Numbered from the stretch's first letter, positions 52,546-63,000 are shown. The stretch is DNA of 64,000 bases from an uncultured Bacteroidota bacterium (GCA_903865435.1 CAIPJS010000076.1:1-64000), one strand, 5' to 3'. The notes: generated by a model not told the origin, from the sequence alone. Numbers and translations: made by a program.

Positions 52546-53427
52546 TTATTCGTGTTCCACCATATCATACAAATGATGTATGAGTCCGTCAGCCAATCCA
52601 ATTTTAGGAACATATATTTCCTCTATGTCTGCCCATTTGCAAATGGCATTATAAATGCTTAAAGCAGGTACAATTACTTCTGCTCTATCTTCTTTAAGGG
52701 TGTATTTGTCCATTCTTTCTTGAACAGATAAGGGATCCATTTCCTTGTACACTTCTTTTAAACTTTCTGCACTGATAAATTTCCCATTCTTATTGCCATT
52801 TAATGAAAATAATTTATTGATATTGCCACCAGAACCAATGCCAATCATGTTATTGTACTTTTTGGACAAGTCTTTCAAAGTTTCTTTCATTTCTTCCCAG
52901 GTTTCGTCTTTTACCTTTTTGGTCAAAATACGAACGGTACCAATATTGAATGATTTTTGAACAACTACATTGGATTTATGGTATAAAGTAATTTCGGTAC
53001 TTCCACCTCCTACATCAATATATAAGTAGCTTTTATCCTTGTCTAATAATTCTGCAATATGGTTTTCATAAATAATTTCCGCTTCTAGTTCTCCAGTAAT
53101 GACTTCAATTTCAATAGTGGTTTCGGATTTAATTTCCTTGATAATTTCTTTGGCATTTTCTGCATCGCGCATGGCACTGGTAGCACAGGCCATATAATGT
53201 TCCACTTCATATACTTTCATTAAATTATTGAAAGCTTTGATGGTATTAATTAACATCTTCTTTTTTTGTCCACCAATATGCCCTTTCTCAAAAACATCAA
53301 AACCCAAACGCACGGGAATTCTTAAAAGGCATAATTTATTAAAACCAAGTTCTTTGTCTTTTTTAACTACTTCACTAATAAGCAATCTAACTGCATTACT
53401 TCCTATATCTATTGCTGCGAGTATCAA
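52546..53427 (-). CDS. ppx: Ppx/GppA-family exopolyphosphatase
   Basis: The 293-residue protein belongs to the actin-like ATPase superfamily. The phosphate-1 loop is AAIDIGSNAVRLLISEV at the N-terminus, YMACATSAMRDAENAKEII is present, and phosphate-2 is YLYIDVGGGSTEITLY. GIGSGGNINKLF follows. It is short, corresponding to the two actin-like domains without the C-terminal HD-like part of E. coli Ppx. It would release orthophosphate from polyphosphate or hydrolyse pppGpp. Its start lies one base after the ppk stop, so the two are co-transcribed and probably translationally coupled. Confidence 0.92.
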   Translation of the reverse strand: MILAAIDIGSNAVRLLISEVVKKDKELGFNKLCLLRIPVRLGFDVFEKGHIGGQKKKMLINTIKAFNNLMKVYEVEHYMACATSAMRDAENAKEIIKEIKSETTIEIEVITGELEAEIIYENHIAELLDKDKSYLYIDVGGGSTEITLYHKSNVVVQKSFNIGTVRILTKKVKDETWEEMKETLKDLSKKYNNMIGIGSGGNINKLFSLNGNKNGKFISAESLKEVYKEMDPLSVQERMDKYTLKEDRAEVIVPALSIYNAICKWADIEEIYVPKIGLADGLIHHLYDMVEHE

Positions 53428-53428
53428 T

Positions 53429-55495
53429 TTATTTATTTTTTCCTATTAAATATTGGTAGGTGGCTACCTGTGATTTGTACACTCTCTTACCAATGGAAGG
53501 TACATAATTATTGCTTAAATTTTCGTCTAAAATTCTGGCCTTGTTATTATCTTTTAATTGAATATTGATAATATCTATTAGTTCTTTTTTCAATTGAACA
53601 TCTAAAATTGGTGTGGCCACTTCTATACGGTGGTCTAGATTCCTAACCATCCAATCGGCACTGGAAATAAATACTTTTTCATTGCCTTTATTATGGAAAA
53701 TCATCACCCGCGCATGTTCTAAATATTGGTCCACAATGCTAATGGCATTTAATTTATGATTCAATTTTTCACTATCTTTTTTTAGTGTAAGAATACCTCT
53801 AATTATCAAATGTACTTCTACCCCTGCTTTTAAAGCTTTGTATAAATGATCTAAAAGTATTTGATCAGTTAAAGAATTTAGTTTGACAATAATCTTAGCA
53901 GGTTTGCCTAATTTTGCGAATTTTATTTCATTATTGATTAACTGAATAATGCTATTGCGCATGTTGATTGGAGAAATTAATAAATTACGTGTTTTCTCAA
54001 TAGGTTTATCACCCGATTGCCAAGTTTCTAAATAGGTAAATACTTTGTTCACTTCCATTAATAAAGATCTAGAGGCTGTAAGTAAACAATGATCCGCGTA
54101 TATCCTAGCTGTTTTCTCATTTAAATTTCCAGTACTAATAAAACCATATTGTACCATTTTGCCAGCAATCTTTTTTTGGATGATACAAATTTTTGCATGC
54201 ACTTTTACATTTGGAATGCCCACTAAAACGTTTACGCCTTCTTCCTCCATAGTGTTTTTCCATTCTAAATTGGCTTCTTCGTCAAAACGCGCTTTTAATT
54301 CTAAAAATACAGTTACTTTTTTACCGTTTCTGGCTGCGTTAATTAAGGCATTGATCACTTTAGAATTATCGGCCAAGCGATAGGCGGTAATTTTAATGGA
54401 AACAACATCATCGTCCATGGCCGCTTCTCTTAGCATATCAATCACTGGGTCAAAACTATGGTAGGGGAAATGCAGCAGTACATCTTTTTGCAATATCACT
54501 TCTGAAATCTGACTGTATTTTTTAAAAGCTGGATGCTTAAAGGGTTTTGGTCTTTCTTGTTTTTCCACCAAAACATCTGGGAAGTCCATAAAATGTCTAA
54601 AATTATGAATATGGCCACCTGGAATGATACTGCTTTTTCTAGTGAGGTGTAATTTTTGAATTAAAAAGTCGAGCAATTCTGCATTCATGTCTTTGTCATA
54701 TACAAAACGAACCGGTTTCCCTTTTCTTCTATTTTTTACACCTTTTGAAATCTTATCAACAAAATTAATACCTACTTCTTGATCTAAATCTATCTCTGCA
54801 TCCTTGGTAATTTTAAAAACATGTGCATCAAATTTATTAAACTTAAAATGTGAAAATATAATGGGTAGATTAAATTTAATAATGTCTTCTAATAATATAA
54901 TGGATTTAGTGCCTGGGCTGGATGGAAGAATGATAAAACGCCCAATAGATTTAGAAGGGATTTCAATTAATGAAAATTTTTCATGATAAGCATTTTGTTT
55001 GTTTCGCATGACAATGGCTAAATACAAACTTTTATCTCTTAAATAAGGAAGCTCAGGTAAGTTTTCAATCATTAACGGAATGATGTATGGACGCACCACA
55101 TTATCAAAATAATCTCGAACAAATATCTTTTGTTCATTGTTTAATTTTCGGTCATTGATAATTAAAATTTTTCTTTTAATTAATTCTCTATTGATATTGG
55201 CCCAAATACGGTTGAACTCGTTTTGTTGTCTTAAAACAACTTTTTGAATATCATCTAATATGACCTGCGGTGTATCGATGATGTCGATATTGAGACTCTT
55301 CTTTTTTTCTATAAATTCTACCATGCGTTTTAAAGTAGCCACACGTACTCTAAAAAACTCATCTAAATTGTTAGAAAAAATGCCTAAAAATCGAATTCTG
55401 TCTTTTAATGCTACTGATTGATCATTGGCTTCTTGCAATACCCTTGCATTAAAACTAAGCCAGCTAATATCTCTTGGTATGTAATTGTTCTTCAT
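53429..55495 (-). CDS. ppk1: Polyphosphate kinase 1
   Basis: The 688-residue enzyme has the full PPK1 layout. The N-terminal helical domain is DISWLSFNARVLQEANDQSVALKDRIRFLGIFSNNLDEFFRVRV. The middle head domain follows, then two phospholipase-D-like catalytic domains. The phosphorylated His433 sits in KVHAKICII and a second conserved His594 in EHARVMIF, close to E. coli His435 and His592. RIYADHCLLTA and NLDHRIEVATPI are also family motifs. It polymerises ATP gamma-phosphate into polyphosphate at the membrane. The partner exopolyphosphatase is next in the operon. Confidence 0.96.
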   Translation of the reverse strand: MKNNYIPRDISWLSFNARVLQEANDQSVALKDRIRFLGIFSNNLDEFFRVRVATLKRMVEFIEKKKSLNIDIIDTPQVILDDIQKVVLRQQNEFNRIWANINRELIKRKILIINDRKLNNEQKIFVRDYFDNVVRPYIIPLMIENLPELPYLRDKSLYLAIVMRNKQNAYHEKFSLIEIPSKSIGRFIILPSSPGTKSIILLEDIIKFNLPIIFSHFKFNKFDAHVFKITKDAEIDLDQEVGINFVDKISKGVKNRRKGKPVRFVYDKDMNAELLDFLIQKLHLTRKSSIIPGGHIHNFRHFMDFPDVLVEKQERPKPFKHPAFKKYSQISEVILQKDVLLHFPYHSFDPVIDMLREAAMDDDVVSIKITAYRLADNSKVINALINAARNGKKVTVFLELKARFDEEANLEWKNTMEEEGVNVLVGIPNVKVHAKICIIQKKIAGKMVQYGFISTGNLNEKTARIYADHCLLTASRSLLMEVNKVFTYLETWQSGDKPIEKTRNLLISPINMRNSIIQLINNEIKFAKLGKPAKIIVKLNSLTDQILLDHLYKALKAGVEVHLIIRGILTLKKDSEKLNHKLNAISIVDQYLEHARVMIFHNKGNEKVFISSADWMVRNLDHRIEVATPILDVQLKKELIDIINIQLKDNNKARILDENLSNNYVPSIGKRVYKSQVATYQYLIGKNK

Positions 55496-55629
55496 GGGAC
55501 TAAAAATTCACTGTAAAAGTACAATACTTGAATTAAGTAATATTCCGGTCACAATTTATTAATGTTAAGTTAATAATAGCGACACATTGAAGTTACACAT
55601 CTGTGCGTTATTTACACAAACTACTAGCC

Positions 55630-56472
55630 ATGGACAAGCGACCAATGGAAATATGCATCATCAGTGACCTTCATTTAGGAACTTTTGGTTGTCAAGCAAA
55701 AGAGGCCCTAAACTATTTAAAGAGCATTAAGCCTAAAACACTCATTTTAAATGGGGACATCATAGACATATGGCAATTTAACAAACGCTATTTTCCTGCA
55801 AGTCATATGGCGGTGATCAAACAAATTTTTAGTATGGCCAGTAAGGATACGAAAGTAATTTATATCACGGGCAACCATGATGAAGCCTTACGCAAATATG
55901 CCGATTTTGAAATGGGCAATATTCAATTAACTGATAAAATTGTTTTTGAAATTAATGGAGAGAAAAACTGGGTATTCCATGGAGATGTTTTTGATAGAAC
56001 AACCAAGGGCGGCGCAAAATTTCTAGCAAAGCTAGGCGGCTATGGGTATGATTTATTAATTCTCATCAATAGTGTATTGAATTGGGCAATGAAATTGATG
56101 GGCAAAGAAAAAATGAGTTTTAGTAAGAATGTAAAAAATGGTGTAAAAAAAGCAGTGTCTTGGATCAACAATTTTGAACAAACAGCTGCAGAATTGGCCA
56201 TTGAAAACAATTATCAATATGTTATTTGCGGCCATATTCATCAGCCACAACATCGTGTAGTGACAACCGATAAAGGCAGTGTTACTTATTTAAATAGTGG
56301 TGATTGGATAGAAAATTTAACCTCTTTGGAATATTATGACAATGCATGGAAATTATATCATTACGATCCAAAGCAATTTGAAAACGAAAAAGCAAGCAAT
56401 AATAAAATCATCAATTTAAGAGAAGAATTGAGTGTGATGACAAAAGAAGTTGCATTTCAAGTATCGATGTAA
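55630..56472 (+). CDS. UDP-2,3-diacylglucosamine diphosphatase-like metallophosphoesterase
   Basis: The 280-residue protein starts at ATG 55630; an in-frame GTG at 55603 would add nine residues without a motif. The dimetal calcineurin-like core is complete: Asp13 and His15 (ISDLHLGTFG), Asp43 (NGDIID), Asn82-His83 (GNHDE), FHGDVFD and CGHIHQPQHR. The layout and YFPASHM helix match the LpxH-like group that makes lipid X in lipid A synthesis. Bacteroidota often carry several such paralogues, so a different pyrophosphate or lipid substrate is possible. A glycosyltransferase gene starts 11 bp downstream, suggesting a joint role in glycolipid or envelope synthesis. Confidence 0.88.
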   Translation: MDKRPMEICIISDLHLGTFGCQAKEALNYLKSIKPKTLILNGDIIDIWQFNKRYFPASHMAVIKQIFSMASKDTKVIYITGNHDEALRKYADFEMGNIQLTDKIVFEINGEKNWVFHGDVFDRTTKGGAKFLAKLGGYGYDLLILINSVLNWAMKLMGKEKMSFSKNVKNGVKKAVSWINNFEQTAAELAIENNYQYVICGHIHQPQHRVVTTDKGSVTYLNSGDWIENLTSLEYYDNAWKLYHYDPKQFENEKASNNKIINLREELSVMTKEVAFQVSM

Positions 56473-56483
56473 TGAACTAATGT

Positions 56484-57479
56484 ATGAAGATATTTTACGC
56501 CATACAGGGAACCGGCAATGGGCATATTAGTAGGGCAGAGCAATTGTACCCCTATTTAAAAAAATATGGCGAAGTAGATTTTTTTTTAAGCGGGTCCAAT
56601 GCTCAATTAAATTCAAGCTTGCCCATCAAATACAAGAGCAATGGAGTGAGTTTGCATTATAAAACTACTGGCGGCATGGATTATGGAAAAATTTCCAAAT
56701 CATTGAGTTTTAATATTTACAAAGAAGCCAAGGCTTTGCCCCTTGACAAATACGATGTTATTATTAATGATTTTGAATTTATTACATCGCTTGCTTGTAA
56801 ATTTAAAAAGAAAAAAAGCATTCAATTTGGACATCAAGCCAGTTTCCAAAGTAAGCGCACACCAAGGGCCAGCAGTTTCAATCCTATTGGAAATTTAGTA
56901 TTAGATAATTTCGTCCAAAGCACGAATTATTTAGGATTGCATTTTGAGTCCTATGACCAACATATTTACAATCCAATTATTAAAGATGAGGTAGTACAGG
57001 CCACTGTAAGTGATGAAGGACATATCTGCGTTTATTTGCCTCAATACTCCATTGAATTCTTGCAACCTTATTTATTAGCACAGCCTGGCTTTCATTTTGA
57101 AGTATTTACAAAAGAGGTAACACAAATAACCAATTACAAGAACATTGGTTTTTTTCCAATAGAAAATAAATCGTTTACCAGTAGTTTAATTCGATGCCAT
57201 GGATTGATTACTGCAGGTGGTTTTGAAACCCCAGCAGAAGCCATGTATTTAAAAAAGAAAATATTAAGCATTCCTATTTTAAATCACTTTGAACAAGAAT
57301 GCAATGGAGCAGCCATGAAAAAATTAGGGGTAACTGTTATTAAAAAGATAGATGCAAAATTTAATCAAATTTTTAATGATTGGGTGAGTGCGGAGAATCA
57401 TATTCAATTTAAACTAACCCATTCCACTGAGGAAATTGTGGCTATTTTAATGCAAAATATGCCTACCAATCATCATTAA
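56484..57479 (+). CDS. GT28-like glycosyltransferase family protein
   Basis: The 331-residue protein has a GT-B-type N-terminus (KIFYAIQGTGNGHISRAEQLYPYLKKYGEVDFFLSG), the glycine-rich nucleotide-sugar region found in MurG/MGDG-synthase relatives. The donor-site segment GLITAGGFETPAEAMYLKKKILSIPILNHFEQECNGAAMKKLG carries the GGFETPAEA pattern, a form of the conserved GG-x-T-x-x-E loop. It lies 11 bp behind the LpxH-like phosphoesterase, and its acceptor is probably a lipid (inference). It is cytoplasmic or membrane-peripheral, with no signal peptide. The 115-residue gene follows 42 bp later. Confidence 0.87.
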   Translation: MKIFYAIQGTGNGHISRAEQLYPYLKKYGEVDFFLSGSNAQLNSSLPIKYKSNGVSLHYKTTGGMDYGKISKSLSFNIYKEAKALPLDKYDVIINDFEFITSLACKFKKKKSIQFGHQASFQSKRTPRASSFNPIGNLVLDNFVQSTNYLGLHFESYDQHIYNPIIKDEVVQATVSDEGHICVYLPQYSIEFLQPYLLAQPGFHFEVFTKEVTQITNYKNIGFFPIENKSFTSSLIRCHGLITAGGFETPAEAMYLKKKILSIPILNHFEQECNGAAMKKLGVTVIKKIDAKFNQIFNDWVSAENHIQFKLTHSTEEIVAILMQNMPTNHH

Positions 57480-57521
57480 TTTTCTACAATTCTTAAAATA
57501 TAAAAACAAACAATTGCCATC

Positions 57522-57869
57522 ATGTATTTAATACAAAACCAAAACAAAGAAACAGTGGGCTATATTCAAAACATGATGATATTGGATACTACACAAGAGC
57601 ATGTTATAGGCATTTTAATTGGAGATTGTTTTTTCGGGAAAAACAAAAAAGTAGTAGGTAAGATATTTAATAAAACGGCCTATTTGTTAAATGGAGAAAT
57701 GGTTGGGAAAATTGAACTAAATAAAAGTTTTAAAAATACAGCCATCAAGAAAAGCTTAATGGCGCAAGCCTGGGACATATTGATGAATATTTCTGAACAT
57801 ACTGGTGCTTGGATTCAAGAAACTAAAAAATGGAGTAAAACCGATCTTGCGAAAAATTTAGAAGCTTAA
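57522..57869 (+). CDS. Uncharacterised 115-residue protein
   Basis: The small cytoplasmic protein has an N-terminal beta-rich half with repeated gly-rich turns (NKETVGYIQNMMILD, HVIGILIGDCFFGKNKKVVGKIFNKTAYLLNGEMVGKIEL) and a helical C-terminal half (IKKSLMAQAWDILMNISEHTGAWIQETKKWSKTDLAKNLEA). The phrase GKIFNKTAYLLNGEMVGKIEL suggests short strand pairs, as in small ligand or metal-binding barrels. I do not recognise a family. It is 42 bp downstream of the glycosyltransferase and before a strong terminator, so it is the last gene of that transcript. Confidence 0.7.
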   Translation: MYLIQNQNKETVGYIQNMMILDTTQEHVIGILIGDCFFGKNKKVVGKIFNKTAYLLNGEMVGKIELNKSFKNTAIKKSLMAQAWDILMNISEHTGAWIQETKKWSKTDLAKNLEA

Positions 57870-57882
57870 AAAATATAAATAT

Positions 57883-57920
57883 AAAAAAGCCATTGTACTA
57901 ATTTTCTACAATGGCTTTTT
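57883..57920. terminator. Bidirectional Rho-independent terminator
   Basis: AAAAAGCCATTGTA pairs with TACAATGGCTTTTT (second arm 57907-57920) with a short loop. A and T runs flank both sides. It sits between the 115-residue gene and the convergent dehydratase gene. Confidence 0.92.
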
Positions 57921-57942
57921 GTTTTTAAGGAAGCACTAATTT

Positions 57943-58899
57943 TTATTTTGCTGGAAACCAGGTTCCAAATTTAGTAAGATCTACATTGCCTCCAGTAAAT
58001 ATAATACCTACTTTTTTCCCCTTGAACAAGTGTGCATTTTTAATGGCAGCAGCAAAAGGTACGACACAACTTGGCTCTACAATAATTTTCATTCTTTCGT
58101 ATACTAATTTTAATGCTGCAATAATTTCTGTATCTGAGACTAATAATACATCGGTAACATATTCTTTAATAATATCTAAAGTACGTTCACTTAAAGTAGT
58201 GAGCAATCCGTCGGCAATGGTATCTACAAAAGGGGCTTTTTCTAATTTGCCAGATTTAAAACTTAATACTGCATCTGCTGCACCTTCTGGTTCACCAGCA
58301 TACACTTTCAAACCTGGTTGAAAGTAATGTGCACCCAAACAAGTTCCAGAAAGCAATCCACCCCCACCAACAGGAGCAATGACTACTTCTAAGTCGGGCA
58401 CTTCTTCGATCAATTCTTTAACACAAGTAGCTTGTCCAGTAATTACACGATCATCATCATAAGGATGAATAAATTCAGCGCCTGTTTCTGCAACAACTTT
58501 ATTTAATGCAGTTTCTCTTGCAGTTTGATTGGATTCGCATATAATTACTTCGGCACCATAACCTCTTACTGCATCTATTTTTACTTGTGGAGAAGCTTTG
58601 GGCATCACGATATAAGCTTTGATGCCCAATGTTTTTGCTGCAAAAGCCAAAGCTTGTGCATGATTGCCCGAAGAATGCGTAGCAATTCCATTTTTTAATT
58701 GTTCTGGACTTAAACTTAAAGTTGCATTCATGCCTCCTCGAATTTTAAATGCACCAATCTTTTGAAAATTCTCGCACTTAAAATAAAAATCAATGCCCGT
58801 AATTTCGTTGATACTTTTATTGGTAAGAACAGGAGTGCGGTGTATATAAGGCTTTATTGTTTTTTCGGCCAATTCAATGGCGGCTTTTGTAATTTTCAT
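57943..58899 (-). CDS. PLP-dependent threonine dehydratase / serine racemase-like enzyme
   Basis: The 318-residue fold-type II PLP enzyme has Lys52 as the Schiff-base lysine (FKIRGGMNA). The substrate loop is HSSGNHAQALA (about 75-85). The tetraglycine phosphate loop is PVGGGGLLSG (177-185). TGGN follows near the C-terminus. It lacks the ACT regulatory domain of biosynthetic IlvA, which points to a catabolic TdcB-like dehydratase or a serine racemase. Sequence alone does not separate these. A 10-bp-period direct repeat lies about 20 bp upstream of its start (58921-58939). Confidence 0.92.
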   Translation of the reverse strand: MKITKAAIELAEKTIKPYIHRTPVLTNKSINEITGIDFYFKCENFQKIGAFKIRGGMNATLSLSPEQLKNGIATHSSGNHAQALAFAAKTLGIKAYIVMPKASPQVKIDAVRGYGAEVIICESNQTARETALNKVVAETGAEFIHPYDDDRVITGQATCVKELIEEVPDLEVVIAPVGGGGLLSGTCLGAHYFQPGLKVYAGEPEGAADAVLSFKSGKLEKAPFVDTIADGLLTTLSERTLDIIKEYVTDVLLVSDTEIIAALKLVYERMKIIVEPSCVVPFAAAIKNAHLFKGKKVGIIFTGGNVDLTKFGTWFPAK

Positions 58900-58920
58900 T
58901 TTTTACTTTTTTTAATGCAC

Positions 58921-58939
58921 TGATGTCATTTGATGTCAT
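58921..58939. repeat. Tandem TGATGTCAT repeat, candidate operator
   Basis: TGATGTCAT occurs at 58921-58929 and again at 58931-58939, a 10-bp period that puts both copies on one DNA face. It lies 21 bp upstream of the dehydratase ATG, where a transcription factor would overlap the promoter. Confidence 0.5.
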
Positions 58940-59050
58940 GCCTTTTTCAGCTCCTCAATTTAAATAAAAAATTAAGTAACTACCCATTTGTGTTGCTAAG
59001 TTTATTATATTTAAAGTAGCGTTTGCAAGTTGAGCGTTTAAAAAAATACT

Positions 59051-59875
59051 ATGTCAACTCCTTTTTTATCCAAAGAACAAATAGAAGCCTATCACAGAGA
59101 TGGCTATGTAATTGTAAAAAATTTCTGCTCCCAAATGGAGGTTGATAAATTATATACAACCGCATTGGCTGATAATGCTATGGAAAAAAATGCATTGGAT
59201 TTAAATGATCAATCTGGAAAGAAAACAAGATTGTCATTATGGTTTACCCCAGGCAATGATGTTTTTGGTTATTTAACCCGAAGTGAAAGAATGGTGCAAG
59301 CTGTGGGACAATTAATGGATAGTCCGTCACCCGTTTGTCATTTTCATTCCAAGCTTATGCAAAAAGAGCCCAAAGTGGGGGGTGCTTGGGAATGGCATCA
59401 GGATTATGGGTATTGGTATAAGAATCAATTTATGTTTCCGGATCAATTAATTAGTGTGATGGTGGCATTGACCCCAGCCAATAAAGAAAATGGCTGTATC
59501 CAAGTAATAAAGGGGTCCCATAAAATGGGTAGGGTGAACCATGGTTTTGCAGGCGAGCAGGTGGGTGCAGACCAAACTATGGTAGACAATGCATTGAAAA
59601 CCATGGATTTAGTTTATGTAGACATCTTACCAGGCGATGCACTTTTCTTTCACAGCAATATATTGCACCGATCCGAAGCCAATTTGTCTGATAGCCCAAG
59701 ATGGTCCATTATTTCCTGTTATAGTGCCCAATCTAATTTGGCCTATAATGAGACTTCTACCTCTTGGAATACACCCATCGAAATAGTGCCCAATGAGGCA
59801 GTTTTAAATTGGGCATCCAGCTCCCTTTCTGGGGCAGATTTTTTGAAAAAAGAGAACGACCCGGCTTTAAAATAA
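59051..59875 (+). CDS. Phytanoyl-CoA dioxygenase (PhyH) family protein
   Basis: The 274-residue Fe(II)/2-oxoglutarate oxygenase has metal ligands His116 and Asp118 in EWHQDYG and the distal His206 in NILHRSEANLS, with Arg217 likely binding 2-oxoglutarate. The opening FLSKEQIEAYHRDGYVIVKNF and GCIQVIKGSHKMG are typical of the PhyH/ectoine-hydroxylase group. It hydroxylates an unknown small substrate in the cytoplasm. It is monocistronic, with a 151-bp divergent gap to the dehydratase gene that carries the tandem TGATGTCAT repeat. Confidence 0.93.
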   Translation: MSTPFLSKEQIEAYHRDGYVIVKNFCSQMEVDKLYTTALADNAMEKNALDLNDQSGKKTRLSLWFTPGNDVFGYLTRSERMVQAVGQLMDSPSPVCHFHSKLMQKEPKVGGAWEWHQDYGYWYKNQFMFPDQLISVMVALTPANKENGCIQVIKGSHKMGRVNHGFAGEQVGADQTMVDNALKTMDLVYVDILPGDALFFHSNILHRSEANLSDSPRWSIISCYSAQSNLAYNETSTSWNTPIEIVPNEAVLNWASSSLSGADFLKKENDPALK

Positions 59876-59997
59876 AAACTACAACAAAATTTACTTGGTA
59901 TATTTTGTAAGTACTTAATTTACAATTAGTTATAATTTTATTTTATATATTTATGCTCTTTTTAAGGCAAATTATTTTTTATTTGTTAATAAATTAT

Positions 59998-60005
59998 TAA
60001 ATTTG
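59998..60005 (+). promoter_or_regulatory. Candidate -7 promoter element (TAAATTTG) of the second susC
   Basis: An exact TAnnTTTG match, identical to the octamer before the first susC. It leaves a leader of about 45 bases before ATG 60059. No -33 TTTG is at ideal spacing. Confidence 0.4.
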
Positions 60006-60058
60006 TTTTTACTCGTTATAGCAATAATTAGTTGAGTTTAACAAAAATCAAATCAAGT

Positions 60059-63000
60059 ATGAGAAAAAAAATCTTATGGAGTCTACTTGCATCGTGCTTA
60101 TTTTTAGGTACTGCAATGGCCCAAAATTCTACCATTAATGGTAAAGTTGTTGATGAAAAAGGAGATCCAATTTCAGGAGCTTCTGTTCAAGTAAAAGGAA
60201 CTAGAACTGGTGCCACAGTTAATTCTGATGGTTCTTTTTCTGTTAAAGCTGCCAATGGGGCATCTTTAGTTGTTACTGCACTTGGATTTGAATCAAAAAC
60301 AGTCGCTGCTGCTGCAAACATGACAATTAAACTAGCCACTGATGTGAAAGCATTAAGTGAGGTAGTTGTAACTGGTTCTGGTGTGGCAACAAGTAAAAGA
60401 AAATTAGGTATCTCTGTAGAATCTATTACTGCAGATAAATTACCAGCTGCTCCTTCTGCTTCTATCGACCAAGCTTTGGTTGGTAAAATTCCAGGAGCTG
60501 TCATTTCTTCTATCTCTGGTAACCCAGGTGACCCTGTTAACATAGTATTAAGAGGTATTAATACCGTACAAGGTGGTACCAAACCAATGATATTGGTTGA
60601 TGGAGTTGAATTAAAGTCAACCGACCTTCAATCTATCGATTTGAACAACATTGAAAGAGTCGAGGTAGTACAAGGTGCTGCATCTGCTTCTATCTATGGT
60701 GCGCAAGGAGCCAATGGAGTAATTCAAATTTTTTCTAAAAAAGGAAAAAAGGGAAATACTCAAATCAGTGCATCATCTAGTTATTCTACCCAAGAGTTTA
60801 TCAACTCAGGTAATTTTAACAAATCTAAAATGAATCCTTACTTGCACAATGCTGCTGGTGAGTTAGTAAGTACAAATGGTACTCAACTTGCAATTGATCC
60901 AATTTTAGGTTTAGGTGGTTCTTCAACTTCAACAAGTATTGCTTACCAATATGGTGGTGCTGCTCGTTATGGTATCTTGGATCCAAGAAATGCGAACCAA
61001 TATCCTTACACAGCTACTATTCCTTGGTACGATCATTTTGCTCAAATTTTCCAACAAGGAAATACTTTGAACAATTCAGTTACCTTTGCTGGTGCATCTG
61101 ATAAATCAGATTTCTCTTTGACTGTTTCTAACAACCATACCAATACAGCCGTAATGACTGATATCAATGGTTACTTAGATCGTTCAAACGTAACTGCAAA
61201 CTTAGGTACTGAAATATTTAAGGACTTTAAAATTCGTTCAATTACACAATTGATTTACCAAAAAAATACCATGGCTCCAGGTTTAGGATTTGGTTCTGGT
61301 GGTACAGATGGTAACTCTTTAGGTAGTAATGGTCAAGTGTATTCTTTCTTGAACACTTCACCTTTCTTTGACTTAAAATATAAGTCACCAACAGATAATA
61401 ACTATGTTGCTAACCAATATTCTCGTTTCTTGAGTGTAAACGGTTACAACCCTTATTATCAAGCTGCAAATTCGCATGCTTTAGGACAAAAAATAGACAT
61501 CATTCAGAATTTCCAAGCTACTTATAAGGTTAATAAATACATTGATGTTGATGCGAAGTATTCAATTAACTACAGAACATCAAATGACCACGTAATTTAT
61601 CCAAACCAAACTGCTAATGAAAACTCCAACTATTGGGGCTATTGGGCAGGTGGTGGAAATGACAATAGTGGAGAAATCACTGATAACACTTATAACAGTA
61701 CTTTCAAAAACTTCTTAGCAACCATCAGTGCTAAAACAGATTTCCAAAAAGATTTTGGTTTTAAAATTCCTTTAACAACCAATACTCAAATTGGATTTGA
61801 CCATAGAAAACAAGATCAAAATTACATTAGTAGTTATGGTCTTTCTTTACCAACAGCTCCTCCTATTAGTTTTAGTTCTACTCAAACACAAGCTGTTTCA
61901 GAATATAAAGTACCATTCGTTACTTATGGTTATTTGTTCAATCAAAAATTTGATTACAGCAACTACTTAGGTTTGACTGCTGGTATCAGATCTGATTACT
62001 CTTCAACATTTGGAGCTGGTTCAAAACCATTTACTTTCCCTCATGCTGATCTTTATTTATTACCTTCTCAAATGGATTGGTGGAAAGGTAAATTACAAGA
62101 TGTAGTTCCTTTCTTTAAAGTAAGAGCTGCTTATGGTGAGGCGGGTATCCAACCTGGTCAATTTGATCGTTACCCAGTATTGAACCAACAAAATATTGGT
62201 AGCCAAGTTGCTTATGCACTTTCTAATCCAAATAGAAATCCAAACTTACAAGTAGAGGTTTCAAAAGAAACTGAATTTGGTACAGATTTCACTATCAATA
62301 CCAATTCAAATTCAAATTGGTTCAAATCAGTTACTGCTAGTTTCACTTATTGGAAAAGAAGTTCTGCGAACGTTATTTATAGTGTAGCGGTTCCTTTATC
62401 AACTGGTGCTAGTGGAATTTTGGATAATGCAATTGACATGAGTTCTCATGGTCAACAATTCTCTTTAAACATTCCAGTATATTCTTCTAAGAATTTAACT
62501 TGGGATTTCACAACCAACTACGGAACAGCAGTTTCAATGATTGATAAAATCTCTGGCGGTTCCGATATTCCTTTGACATCATCTGCAGGTAGTACTTCAG
62601 TGGTATTGGCTGCCGGTCATCCAATTGGTCAAATTTATGCTTACCAAACAATTAGAAGTTTAACACAAACACATTCTGATGGTACTCCTTACTTTACAGC
62701 AGCTCAACAAGCTTCTGGAAGATGGGTAGTCGTTAAAGATCCGGTGTATGGTGGAAACGTAGTGGTGGATACAACTACTAAAGGTGCAATGATTGGTTCT
62801 GAGTTATTACCTTTAGGTGATCCAGCTCCTAAATTCAATATGTCTTTCATTAACAATATCACTTTCAACAATTGGATTAACTTAAATTTCCAGTTTGATT
62901 GGATCAACGGTTCACATTTGTATAACCAAACCAAAGAGTGGATGTATCGTGATGGTATTAGCAATGACTTCGATAAAGTAGTTAATATTCCAGGTTTCAC

